Program-made: the position numbers and the translations under genes
In this document: positions 53,659 to 64,000 of the stretch, in pieces
How positions within the stretch are numbered: the stretch's first letter is position 1
How the letters are laid out: each line of letters begins with the position of its first letter
Source of the DNA: Daucus carota subsp. sativus
Taxonomy: Eukaryota > Streptophyta > Magnoliopsida > Apiales > Apiaceae
Length of the DNA: 64,000 nucleotides
Assembly (NCBI RefSeq): GCF_001625215.2
Contig: NC_030383.2
Coordinates: 1,872,779 to 1,936,778 of the forward strand
Reading direction: 5' to 3'
Notes under the pieces: model-generated
Databases searched by the model: none
What the model was told of the DNA's origin: nothing
The model's input: only the letters and a program-made list of their open reading frames with translations

Positions 53659-54811
53659 TCAGTCACCTCTGCAAATTCTTGGACCCAATCCAGAATTCAA
53701 GACAGGGTTCAGTAACTTGCAAAAGCACTCTCAGATGAGTGTTCTTCAAAATCTGAACTCTCATTCCAGCTTTTGTAGATAAGTTTCATAATGCATTGGA
53801 CCCACTAAGTGCTAAAAACTAATATGAATCAATCAATCTGTGGCTCTTACTGATAAACTCTTTGTGGCCTAGGAAAGAATATTTAGTTATTTAGTTTTAT
53901 TCAGATGTGATTGCGCACCTGTCAGCCTAGTTATGAAGCCATAATTAAGCTTAACTTACTGATAATTGCTTAAACAAGTTTCAGTGAAGTGATCATGACT
54001 GTGCCTAATTACTTATAATGTCTTTCTTGTAAGCTAATCAATGTATGATTGACATATACTATAACGGCCCATGTGCAGAGAATTTCACAGAGTTAACATC
54101 AGCGCAACAGTCTTGCAATTGCAACTGTTTCCTATTCTTACATCACGTATGTCTGTTTACGCCTGGTTGCAGACCTATCGGGATTTATTAAACGTGACAT
54201 TGTTCAATTAGGAGCGGAATTAATCTTTTCTATCGTATTTCTGAATTTTCTCAGGAAGAGAAAGAAATGAGGATTAACACGGAAGGTCTTCTGATACAGT
54301 TTCGACACTTGAAGCCTTGGTGTGTCAGAACCCACTGGGGTTATTGTATAATCGTCGGTGTTTAAGATAATTATGTTCATAATTAGTTGTCAATTAACGT
54401 TAGGTGAGAATCTACTTCATATCTGAGTTAACCTATCATGTACTTACGTTAGGATACACGTTATGGTACAACTGAGAATCAGTCTATTAGCTACAGCTTA
54501 GCTGCTTTATTAAGTGGAATTATAATGGTTTGTAACCACAAAATCGAATAGTTGGGGGAGATTGTACCTCCATAGATTTGAATGGAAGAAAATCTGCCAA
54601 ATGCTCCACTCTATTGACACACTACCGAAATCAGTAAATGTTGGACTAAAATGCATTAGCGGAATCAAGATGAGGCTAGTCAAGGCTCCGGTCCTCACTG
54701 AATTCCTTAATTCAGTTTTTTTAAAATCCCAACTTTTAGCTAAATACTAGCAAGGAAATCATTTTAAGTCCGAGCTGATAAGAAAAAATTAGCAAATATC
54801 TAGGATTAGCA
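53659..54811. other. Subtilase upstream region and spacer
   Basis: No gene recognised. It should contain the promoter of the minus-strand subtilase gene, but no clear TATA box is seen. Confidence 0.5.
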
Positions 54812-55048
54812 CGGGTGGCAATATCAGACACGACCCGAAACTCGACCCAACCCCGCAATCTGATTTACGGGGACAAAATCCGAAAGTAACCCGAAAATCA
54901 CCCGATTGACCGAAATGACCCAAGATTAGAATTTCATTTCTAATAACTTCAAATTTCAGTTTTATCAAATTTTAAGTTATTTTATCTTGACCCGAAATCG
55001 ACCCGATCGCTGACACGAACAAGACCTGTTAGCCGAAATTGCCACTCT
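54812..55048. mobile_element. Small hAT-like MITE rich in GACCCGA words
   Basis: Ends GGGTGGCAATATC and CGAAATTGCCACTC are inverted. Flanks share TTAGCA/TATAGCA imperfectly. Internal GACCCGAAA repeats are typical of this widespread plant MITE type. Confidence 0.55.
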
Positions 55049-55739
55049 TATAGCACTAGTCATTTCGTTTTCTGATATTAATTCCATCCTTCATAACATA
55101 AATCTTTCTTGATTCCCAGTCATTTTCAAGCCTAGACGATCATGTGAAAACATGAAATTACATGACACGAAATTCTTGTACACATCCGAATCTGAGAATC
55201 TTATGACGATAAACGAAACCAAACTTGCGTGCTCTTGTAAGATTCATGATTAGATAGTCCCCCGGCAATTTGCATTACAGTGACTAATCTAAACTAAATA
55301 ATATGTCTTTGCATACTTGAAGTCTGCAGGACATGAAATTATTGCAGCTACATCTTCATGACAAAAGGATAATTATTGGGAGTTAACAGTACATATCACT
55401 CAACAAAAATAATAAATCATACTAATGGGGACGCTTAGCTGTTGATTATAGCATGGTTATCTTTTCTTGTCAAATAATAATATTGGTTTGCTTTCTTCAA
55501 CTAAACTAATAATGCATGATTATGGAGCCTACATGACATGAATGATTCTATCCTCAGAAGCTTTGTGGAAGGTCCACTTAAACGGAATCATCTTACAAAT
55601 TGACCATTTTGGTCAGGAATCTCAAAAAGGAGTTCTACACCAACCTCTCAGTTTACATGATAAATAATTATAAAAAAAATATTATTGTGTAAATATTTAT
55701 TTTCAATTTTTTTCAATTTTTTTAAGTAAACATATTATT
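55049..55739. other. AT-rich spacer
   Basis: Nothing recognised. Confidence 0.4.
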
Positions 55740-56575
55740 CAAGATATGGGTGGAAACTAGTCTGGCCGATTTCTGTGTTAATTTGTTTTTATGCTCTGCT
55801 GGTGATCAGATGGCTTTGTTTTTAGAGTGCTGCTGGTATGTTTTTGAGTGGTGGTGGTTAAATTTCAGAGCTGTAGCCTGCAGGGGTGGTGGTGTTTGTT
55901 TATCTCCGGTTCTGGGTGCTGTAGCAAGTTTTTGCTGCAATTTTAGAGGCCTGATCGTCGATTTTCTGTAGAAAGTGTGGGCAGGGGCCTGTTGCAGACT
56001 TGTTGGGGTCTGGGATTGCTTTTTTGGTGTGAGTTTTTATTTGCTGATTTTCTTCATAGGTGTTGTCTCATTGATTGCTTGCATTTTTATTTTTTTTGCT
56101 AAGTTGATTGCTTGCATGGGATAGTTTTTGCCAGACTGTTATTTTTTTTGGGAAGCATAGGAGTTTAATTTTGAATTTTCCAGCTTTTTTGATTCAAGTA
56201 GGGAACTGGTTTGGTATGGTATTCTGGGGGTTTTAGTTAGTATTGCGTGGCTTGGTTGGTTGGGTGTGGGAGGTGTGGAGCCCGGGTTCTCTGCTGTAAT
56301 GGGTTTCTTTTTTGTTTTGAGTTGAGCAGGTCGCTTGTTTTGGGGTTGGCAGATTTGGGAGAAGTCGCGGTGTTTTTCTAGTTTTTTTTTTTTTTTTGGA
56401 TTTTTTCATTTTATTTTCTTAGATGGAGATTTTGGTTTTGTTTTTTTAGATTTTTTCTGTTACTAGTTATAGCATCCTGTGTGTTCTTAGATGTCTTTTG
56501 AGATGAGTCCTCTCGTTGTGTATTCCCATTTCATACGAGGTGCCGTCCTCATTTATTTAAAAAAAATAGTTTTTT
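55740..56575 (+). mobile_element. Possible LINE 3'-end fragment (T/G-rich)
   Basis: About 800 bases are strongly T/G-rich on the plus strand, C-poor, and contain long T runs. The stretch ends CATACGAGGTGCCGTCCTC followed by an A-rich tract at about 56,558. Such ends resemble the 3' part of plant LINEs. No RT ORF is present and no target duplication was found. Confidence 0.3.
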
Positions 56576-57412
56576 TACTGTATTTCTTTATAAACTATTT
56601 ATTTAAATATAATTATTGTGATGTGTATCTATTTTATTTGATATATTACTTATTTATATCATTTGATGTTGAGGAAAGAAAAAGATTTGTCTACCGTTAA
56701 CTCCAACTCAAATTACAGTTATATGTGCGTAGAAGACAATTTCTTATTTTATCTGAGATAAAATATGCATGCAAACACGTCACTTAAGTTTGATGTAATA
56801 TTTAGAATAATAATTAAGATCTGAATAGAAAGGTTGAGAGCCCGATGCGGATTTAGGAAGAGACATGGAGGACAGATCCCTTCTAAAATTTCTCTTTTCA
56901 TTTATTCATTTTTTTAAAATTTTCAAAATTATAAAAATGTCTTCATAGAATTTACAAATATAGTGATCATCCTTATGAAACTCTTAGGTAGTTAAACAAG
57001 AAGACTTCTCCCAGACTTTTAGTTACGAGGAGATGAGTTATTATAGAGATAGGCAATTGAGATGTTTCAGTCAAAAAAAGGTTGTTGTTTTTTTTTTTTA
57101 GTTTTTTGATAACCCCACCACCATTAATATTTTTGGAACTATAGCTCTTTCCATCTGAATGGACCGCTATTAATTTTTTTTTGAACTGTAGCTCTTTCCT
57201 TCTGAATGGACACCTAATGTCCTGTTATTTTCGGTTTATAAATTATAACTCTTGTTAGTTTCAGAAAAAAACTCTTGTTGGTTTATGGCAAAATGCAATA
57301 GTTGACGGAACAAATCTTGCTTAGTGAAATAAAAGTTGCACAAATCTTTTCAAACGTCACACCAAAAATGTTGAATAAAAAAGGTTATTTAAATTTGTCA
57401 TGAATATTGATT
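56576..57412. other. AT-rich spacer
   Basis: A CTCTTTCC-containing 40-bp motif ending GAATGGAC is repeated near 57,145 and 57,190; otherwise nothing recognised. Confidence 0.4.
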
Positions 57413-57712
57413 ACTCCTTCCGTCTCAATGAATTGTATACAGTTTCCTTTTTGGGACGTCCCATCAATTGTATACATTCCAAAAATAGTAAACTTTTATA
57501 ATATAAAATATCATTACACCAACTACTTTCTTCCACTATCTCTATTATATAATAATATAAACACTATTACACCCACTACTTTCCTCCAGTATCTCAAATC
57601 TATTATTAAATATTAATAGATCCCACCATTTTACCTACTTTTCATCTAACTTTACTCATATCTTACACAATTTATTGGTCTCCGTGTCCCAGCCATTTAT
57701 ATACAAATGACT
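57413..57712. mobile_element. Stowaway MITE of the 3077 family, right end lost
   Basis: Begins TACTCCTTCCGTCTC and is colinear with the element at 3077-3388 (shared CAGTTTCCTTTTTGGG, ATACATTCCAAAAATAGTAA, GGTCTCCGTGTCC). The right GGGACGGAGGGAG terminus is replaced by unrelated sequence. Confidence 0.8.
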
Positions 57713-58038
57713 GGGAAATTAGTCTCAAAATGTCAAATTCACTTTCTGGTTGGTTTGTAAATGTTTATTTGATAGATAGATGCATTTGAATTATGTTGTC
57801 ATTGATTTATGAACCGAAAAGCATGTATTCTTTGGTTTATATATAAATTATTATATGAAAAATACAATAGCTATAACATATACATTTTTATGCTCTCTCA
57901 ATCCTATCTCTCTGGGTTGTTAATATTTTAATTGAGAATTAAGAATGGCTTCTATATAGTGTAATTTTATAAATAACTTTTTTTAAGAAAAATTTTTATC
58001 AAAAAAAAAAGAAGAAAATTTCTATATTATAAAAAATA

Positions 58039-59071
58039 GGGAAAATAGATTTTTTTGCCACTCAACTTATAGTGTTTTTAGAAACTTACCACCCAACTAA
58101 TTTTTTTATTCTTTTAGTCACTAATGTTAGGTTTGGTTTTCTTATTAGCCACCAACTTAGGTTTGGATTTGATTAGCAGCATTATGATAATTTTTTTATA
58201 ACTAAACTTATTGTGTTTTTAGAAACTAACCACTGAACTATAATTTTTTTATTTTACTCACTAGTGTTAGATTTAGCTCTTTTTTTTGTCACTGAAGTTA
58301 GGTTCAGATTTGATTATTAGCATTACATTTTATGTGTATCATTATTAAAATATATTGGTAGTCGGTAATATTTTGATGATTTGATATATGTTTGTATTTT
58401 TATAGTACTTTTTATGTCTTCAAGGTCGCTTACCTTGGATGATAAGAATTTTACACGCATTATATGGCCTTTAAAAGATGTAGTTTCATATATAACTTTA
58501 TTTTTTTTTCTTCCGAATGAAAATTCAGCGTTTGAATTTTTACACACAAAAATAAGTTATGAAACTATGTTTTATAAGAATCTTAAATACATGCTAAGCA
58601 CTAGAGAAAATTTGTAAACTAATGAGAGGGACGGAGGGAGTAATAATAATATAAAATGATGCATTATATATAGAGGACAATCATCGAAAATTAAGTTTTC
58701 CTCTCTATTTATTTATCTCGAAAATTGTAATAAGATAAAAAGTTATTAAAATTTTTGAAGATAAATTTAAGAAAGATCTTAGATTGAGCTAGTCCATTGA
58801 AAGTTTAATAGCGAAAGATGATGCGTCATATCACTATTACTATATATAAGGATATAAACATACGACACATCATCAAAATATTAGATACTATCACTATGTA
58901 TAAATGATGATACAAAAAATTATCATAATGCTAGTAATCAAATCCAAACCTAAGCTGGTGGCTAAAAATAAAACCAAACCTAACATTAGTGACTAAAAGA
59001 ATAAAAAAATTAGTTGGGTGGTAAGTTTCTAAAAACACTATAAGTTGAGTGGCAAAAAAATCTATTTTCCC
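58039..59071. mobile_element. Mutator-type non-autonomous element with 9-bp target duplication
   Basis: The 1,033-bp element begins GGGAAAATAGATTTTTTTGC and ends with the complement, with inverted arms of about 165 bp (58,039-58,200 and 58,910-59,071). It is flanked by a perfect 9-bp TAAAAAATA at 58,030-58,038 and 59,072-59,080. A third, diverged arm copy follows the left arm directly at 58,201-58,335. There is no MURA ORF. Arm similarity is high, so the element is fairly young. Confidence 0.9.
58410..58641. mobile_element. Degenerate Stowaway MITE nested in the Mutator-type element
   Basis: GAGGGACGGAGGGAG followed by TA closes the right side at about 58,641. The left end, near 58,408-58,415 (TAGTACTTTTTATG), is badly eroded, so the left limit is approximate. 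Confidence 0.55.
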
Positions 59072-60224
59072 TAAAAAATAATATTTTATATGTCTTAAAA
59101 TATTCACAACTAATTAATTATATAAACTACAACATTAATAAATTTATCTTCCTTGAGATTTTAGTACTAGTTTAACTTATTAATTACAAGCAATCACTCT
59201 CTAGTCTCTAGATTCATTACTATTACGTGATAGGTCTTTAATTGTATGGTAAGGTGGACTTGTCTTGTCTATTCAAACATTTGCTCTTGTCGTCCAAAAC
59301 TTTGTCGTCATATTCCACTCAACATATAGGATTTAATGTTTTCTCATTGGATTTCAATTTTTAATAATTAAAAATGTAATTTGTTTTGATTTTTTATTTT
59401 AGTCCGTAGAAATTAAATTACAGAAAACAAGTGTTGACCGCCTGTATGATTGCATGGTTCAACTTCAATGGAGATTACAGGCAAGTCTGACTTAGGCAGG
59501 AGTTTTTCCGAGTACCCATAGCACTATCATCCGATGACTATCAGACAACACTTGCAGACAATTCTAAATCAAATTGTAAAATAAAAAGGACTTATATTGG
59601 GTGAAGGTGAGGAATACAAAAGGCAGCACAAAATATATTAAGCACCTTCACAACTCTTAAATATCTCAAAACAAAAATGCAGTAGACACTAGACACAGAT
59701 GTGATCTTACCATTACAATAAGGATATCGTCGTATTAATTGATCCAATGTACAGCACGGACTGCAAATGCATATCCCAATCTCGTGTGTTCAAACTTTGA
59801 ACTAACCAAACATCCAGGAAAATTATCAGAGATTGTCTCATGCTCCATGAAACGAAACAGAGGTAATATAATCTAGGATAGATAAATAAACTAATTAAGC
59901 CTCTACAATGAATCACAAAACATTAAAAGCTAGGCAAAAAATGGATATATCCAAGTAAGGAACAAGTAAACCCAAAAACAATTGCGAGGAACAGAAGTCT
60001 TCCCAGTACTGAACCCCCAAACAATGCAAACTTTAAATATATACTACAATTCATATCTAAACATGATTGTGTTTGTTTATACTGTTTATAAAAATAGGCC
60101 GCACCAGATATCCTGGCCAAAATAGAACATATTATATGAAAGAATAATGCACTAAAATCTATCATAATTATAAATGAGAGAGAAATATAGGACCATAGAC
60201 CACGCACAAATAACAAATAATTAT

Positions 60225-60335
60225 AATGACAGTCTACTTAGTTCTGTGCCTCCGAGTGGAGGCGAACCTATGACCTTGGGGTGGTAAGCCCCTAAAGTCA
60301 CGGTCTTAACCAGCTGGGACACCTGTGGCAGGTGT
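60225..60335 (-). mobile_element. tRNA-derived SINE-like sequence
   Basis: On the minus strand CCAGCTGGTTAAGACCGTG resembles a pol III A box and ATAGGTTCGCCTCC a B box, in tRNA-like spacing. The 5' end has no paired acceptor stem, so a SINE or tRNA relic fits better than a functional tRNA. Confidence 0.5.
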
Positions 60336-60480
60336 AAGCAAACCATCTTGTCAGGTAACAAGATCACATTTATCCTTAGAAATGTTTTAACTCGTACAAT
60401 TTCATTTGGTTTCAATACAAAGTAATCAAGTTGGATAGCTTCTTTGCATAGAATAGAAAAACTACATGAACTTATCCATG

Positions 60481-60593
60481 TTTAATTCGCTAGTGGGAAA
60501 GTTTTACTGATCTGCAGCCCACAGAAATGAACTACTCTGTGTTTAATTCGCTAGTGGGGAATTTATACTGATCTGCAACGCACAGAAATGAAT
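60481..60593. repeat. 61-bp tandem duplication
   Basis: TTTAATTCGCTAGTGGG, ACTGATCTGCA and CACAGAAATGAA recur with period 61 (starts 60,481 and 60,542). Confidence 0.85.
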
Positions 60594-60903
60594 ATCGAGC
60601 AGAGAAAGGTTGCAGCACATAAACAAAAGACTTTCAACATTACAAATAACCATGATTGCTATAAAGAATCCTCTGGCAAGAGCATTAGATTGAAGAAAAT
60701 CTACCTTTTCATACTACTTCGTGTCATTCTTCAAGTATCTTATAGCCCCAAACTAGATCTTCTGGATAGAATCATAGAAATATATCCCTAGAAAAGATAG
60801 AACTATAATTAGCAACTATATTAGTAAACGTGATAATGAATGGGACAAGACACAACCACACTACTATAGACCACACAAATAACAGAACATTTTATACCTT
60901 TTC

Positions 60904-61760
60904 TTACATTCTTCTTTTACTTGTCTTTGATGGCTTCTGCTGCAGCAGGTCATTCTTAGTGAGCTGTAAGAGACTTTCGGTATATAGGAAAAAACATAAT
61001 TGGAGAGGAATCCCACAAATCCCAACATTTTTAAGTGTCTTCCAGTTAAGTTTATACCACCAAAGTTGGGCGTTGTAATCGCTGTGCACCTGTAAGAGGA
61101 GATCCTCGCCACTTCTGGAAAAAACAAGTAGAGTGAAGTTAAAACCTACAAGTTCCGAATACTTTCTGTTGCTTCATAGAAAGTAATTTATACCAAGTAC
61201 TTCCAAGCCCAGGATATTTCATCAACCACAGATCGCTGTCGAGAACACGAAGATATGCTCCTACGTCAACCACAATTCTGCTATTGAAATGGGCATGAGC
61301 CCTCAATAGGAGGAAAAGGGACCTCCTTGATCTGTTTAAGTTTGAGATTGAAGCCAACAATCACATCCTTGCAATTGGTTTGACAATTGACACTCAATTG
61401 CCATCCAATGCAGAGATCCACATGCAGATGAGCCCCTAATGCCAGTGAAACGAATTCCTTTTGGAACATTCTGAACCCTCGTCCTAGTTGTAGGATTCAA
61501 TAGAATAACATCCTTCCTTCCATTTTCAAACACGCACATTAAACCATTGAAGCACCCATGATTTTGGCATCAGAGAGAAACACTCGAGTACATCTATTTC
61601 CACAAAAACAGCAGACTCGTCATCTAAAGCAAAACCCGCCCAATAAACCGTTTTGTCACCGCCAAGTTTCATTATCATATAACGAACACCAGCATTGCAA
61701 TCAAGGGTAGTCTTACGATGTTTCTTGACAAAAGCAGTTCCATATTATCTCCTAAGGAAG
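60904..61760 (-). pseudogene. F-box/FBA gene relic, copy A
   Basis: The minus strand carries segments of an F-box-associated (FBA) domain in three frames: a DCNAGV-type start near 61,710, WAGFALDDESAVFVEID, ILLNPTTRTRVQNVPKG, IVGFNLKLKQIKEVPFPP, DSDLWLMKYPGLGSTWYKL and a C-terminal LYTESLLQLT-type segment. Several frameshifts and stops separate them. Compared with copy B, about 45 residues after LLNPTTR are deleted. The N-terminal F-box itself is not found upstream. It is clearly a paralogue of the gene at 62,957-64,000 and is not translatable as a whole. Confidence 0.82.
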
Positions 61761-62956
61761 TGCCATTTTTATGTAATAGCATCAAGATTTGGTAACTAAA
61801 AGCTAAATTAGAATTCAAATAGAAATGCCCTTAATAAATTATTACAAAACTGATAGGATCTTACTACAGTGATGAGTATGATGATTATTCAGACATTGAA
61901 GAGTGAAGAGGTGACCTGTGTCCGGTGCATGAGTCCCAATCGAGTTGAGTTGGTACCCTAGTTTTCCTTCACCTATATTATTGGGTGGGAATACAATAGT
62001 TTTATTTTGGACCATGAGAAGAGAAGCACATGCAACTACTATGGAATATTATGCAACTAAGTGAAGAAGTGGTGTGAATTCAAACAAGCATTAAAATTTT
62101 AAATATGTTACAAACTGAAAGTCCTGAAACATGAATATTAAGTCCTGGAATTTAAATGATCCTGTTTTCTAATAAAACAAAAGGGTTTGATCAAACACAG
62201 GGGTTCTGAAATAAATCTTGAAAAAAGACCCGGTAACAAAAAGCCAACTGAACAGAAGTCAGGTTTCGGAAATTTAAAAAGAATGTGCCCACTTGGAGAA
62301 AGGAAACAGATGCCAGAGCATGAAATTATCAATGACAACACCCAGGAGTTTATCTCTTTCCAGTCTGACGCAGCACAATAATGAAATAATGATTCACAGT
62401 ATCAAATTCAGTGATTAAAACCTTGGGAGATTGAACAGCAGACAATTTCTACCCTAAGCTATCTCTAAACTGATGGCACATCAATATTCTAAGAAAAGTT
62501 TATACATATTAAAAGTCGTCTGATTTCAATAGTCTGCAGTTACAAGATATATATAGAAATAAAAAATAAAAGCTGGGCTATAATAAAGTGTACTAGCCAA
62601 CACTCAGGTACCAACTAATACAGTGATGTCGAATGATGTATCGTAAATAAATAAACGCAGAAAATTATACAGTATCCAAGAATAATAATCAATATTATCA
62701 CCAGAAAATATAACGGGGCAGATCCAATTATACAGCTACAATATTAACCTCCGTCTATGTAGTACATAAGTCAAAAAGACAAAAATCTCACAACTGCATC
62801 ATGCACAAGTCAAAATAACCCAAACATGATACACACTGATCCCTATCAATATGTTAGCGCACAAGATAAAGATCCCAGGAAACAAAAAAATAAACATATA
62901 AAATATACCAAAAGCTAAAATAGTGATAGATAGCCGATGGGAGAGGAAGACAGAAC
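61761..62956. other. Spacer between the two F-box copies
   Basis: AT-rich, no supported ORF; presumably upstream sequence of copy A and downstream sequence of copy B. Confidence 0.45.
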
Positions 62957-64000
62957 TTACAAATAACTGAACATATTATACCTTCTCTTGTTTTGTTTAT
63001 TCTTCTTTAGCTTGTCTTTAGATGGCTTCTGCAGCAGTGGCTCATCCTCAGTTAGCTGTAAAAGGCTCTCCGTGTATAGAAATGAATTGAAATGAACAGG
63101 ATTTCCATGAATCCTAACATCCTTGATTGTCTTCTGGTCAAGGTTATACCACACAAGTTTTGTGTTGTGGTGACTGCAATTCTAAGAGTAGATCCTCACC
63201 ACTTCTGAAAAAAGCAACAAGTTTAGTGGACGAATAAATATCGACTATTTCTTGTTGCTCCATAGAAAATACTTTGCACCAAGTTTTTTCAGCCCCAGGA
63301 TAGTTCATCAACCACACATTCCATCTAGAATTAAAGGGTTCAAGAATACACAGATATTACCGGCATTAACCAAATAATTGAAATCGGCACAAGTCTCAGT
63401 AGGTGAAAAAGGAACCTCCTTAAACAGTTGACGTTGAAGATCAAAGGCAACAATAATATGCTTGCGTATCTTTCCGATTGTAGTTGCCCTCCATTGCAAA
63501 GAACCACTTGCAAACAAACCCATAGTTCCAAGCAACTGAATGTTACTAGGAACATCCTGAACCCGTGTCCAAGCATTGGTCTTGCAGCTGTAGACCACAG
63601 CTATCAAGCCATGAAACTGCCGATAACACTTTGCAATCAAGACTACTTTGAAATCATCACTAACCTCATCATATCCAAATCCAAAAAAATGACTATCACC
63701 CATCCTAAAGGAACGCGGAAACTCAGGTGGCGCGCAGGCTATTTTCCTAGTCTTTCTAGTCGTCGGATTCAACAAAAACACATCCTTCGTTACATATTTG
63801 ATCACACACATCAAACCATTTGAAGAACCCACAACATGAGCAACAGAGAGAAAAGCCTTGAGTGGACCATCAATTTCCACAACAGAAACAGATTCATCAT
63901 CCAACGAATCGAAACCTGCTAAATAAACCCTTTTTTCACCCCCAAAATCAAGTTTCGATATCATAACACCAACACCAGCATTACAATCAAGGGCATTCTT
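62957..64000 (-). pseudogene. F-box/FBA protein gene, copy B, 5' partial and frameshifted
   Basis: The minus-strand frame is open from the window edge to 63,308. It encodes the FBA part of an F-box protein (CPR1/CPR30-like class, substrate-recognition subunit of SCF ubiquitin ligases): VYLAGFDSLDDESVSVVEID, SSNGLMCV, FLLNPTTRKTRKI, FFGFGYDEVSDDFKVV, VVYSCKTNAWTRVQDVP and IIVAFDLQRQLFKEVPF. Homology then continues in other frames: NVWLMNYPGAEKTW after a -1 shift near 63,337, and WYNLDQKTIKDV down to the stop at 62,957 after another shift near 63,170. The F-box should lie just beyond position 64,000. Two frameshifts suggest a pseudogene, or a truncated product ending at 63,308. Assembly error cannot be excluded. 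Confidence 0.78.

Larger units (their letters stand above)
59081..60903. other. Spacer with a SINE head and a tandem repeat
   Basis: No coding region supported; contents listed separately. Confidence 0.5.

Noticed and set aside
55750..55971. 73-codon frame in the T/G-rich stretch
   Set aside because: Cys/Val/Leu-rich translation of biased sequence; no family match.
60225..60335. Functional tRNA gene
   Set aside because: No acceptor-stem pairing and an imperfect B box.

Overview
This window is nuclear DNA from a flowering plant, most likely a eudicot. It has GT-AG split genes with AT-rich introns, plant-only families (GASA, BURP, DUF620, TGD5, SBT subtilases, F-box/FBA), Stowaway, hAT and Mutator-like MITEs, a Helitron and a very large Copia retrotransposon. 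The species cannot be fixed from the sequence. Gene models were built by hand from open frames, splice sites and family resemblance. No database search was possible.

Layout. 1-834: 3' end of a cyclase-family gene (+). 2126-2630: two-exon GASA/snakin gene (-). 3.07-8.5 kb: a repeat-rich stretch in which the upstream region of an IQD-like gene is present twice (3.4-4.16 kb and 7.83-8.3 kb), with two Stowaway MITEs, a tRNA-derived SINE-like element and a complete non-autonomous Helitron. 10.6-11.45 kb: three-exon cystatin/monellin-like gene (-), then a GC-rich island and a Mutator-like MITE.

14,644-33,585: one complete Sirevirus-like Copia element on the minus strand, 18,942 bp. It has two 2,997-bp LTRs with no differences in the parts compared, an AAATA target duplication, an initiator-Met PBS, repeated polypurine tracts, intact gag (838 aa) and pol (about 1,023 aa), and a third intact ORF of 494 aa in the env-like position. 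That ORF has its own TATA box. A second module that looks like a plant gene promoter and leader lies between pol and this ORF. Gag and pol share one frame but are separated by two stop codons and a splice-acceptor-like tract.

38.4-41 kb: three-exon DUF620 gene (+). 42.6-45.6 kb: four-exon TGD5 homologue (+), a glycine-rich factor for ER-to-chloroplast lipid transfer, with an unexplained ORF in its 2.5-kb intron. 47.9-48.8 kb: intronless BURP gene (+). 49.8-53.7 kb: intact subtilase gene (-) with a truncated pseudogene copy downstream. 54-59 kb: mobile-element remnants, including a Mutator-type element with a perfect 9-bp target duplication. 60.9-64 kb: two related, damaged F-box/FBA genes (-), one running off the window. 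The host genes are unrelated single genes; apart from local tandem duplicates (SBT, F-box) nothing suggests a functional cluster.
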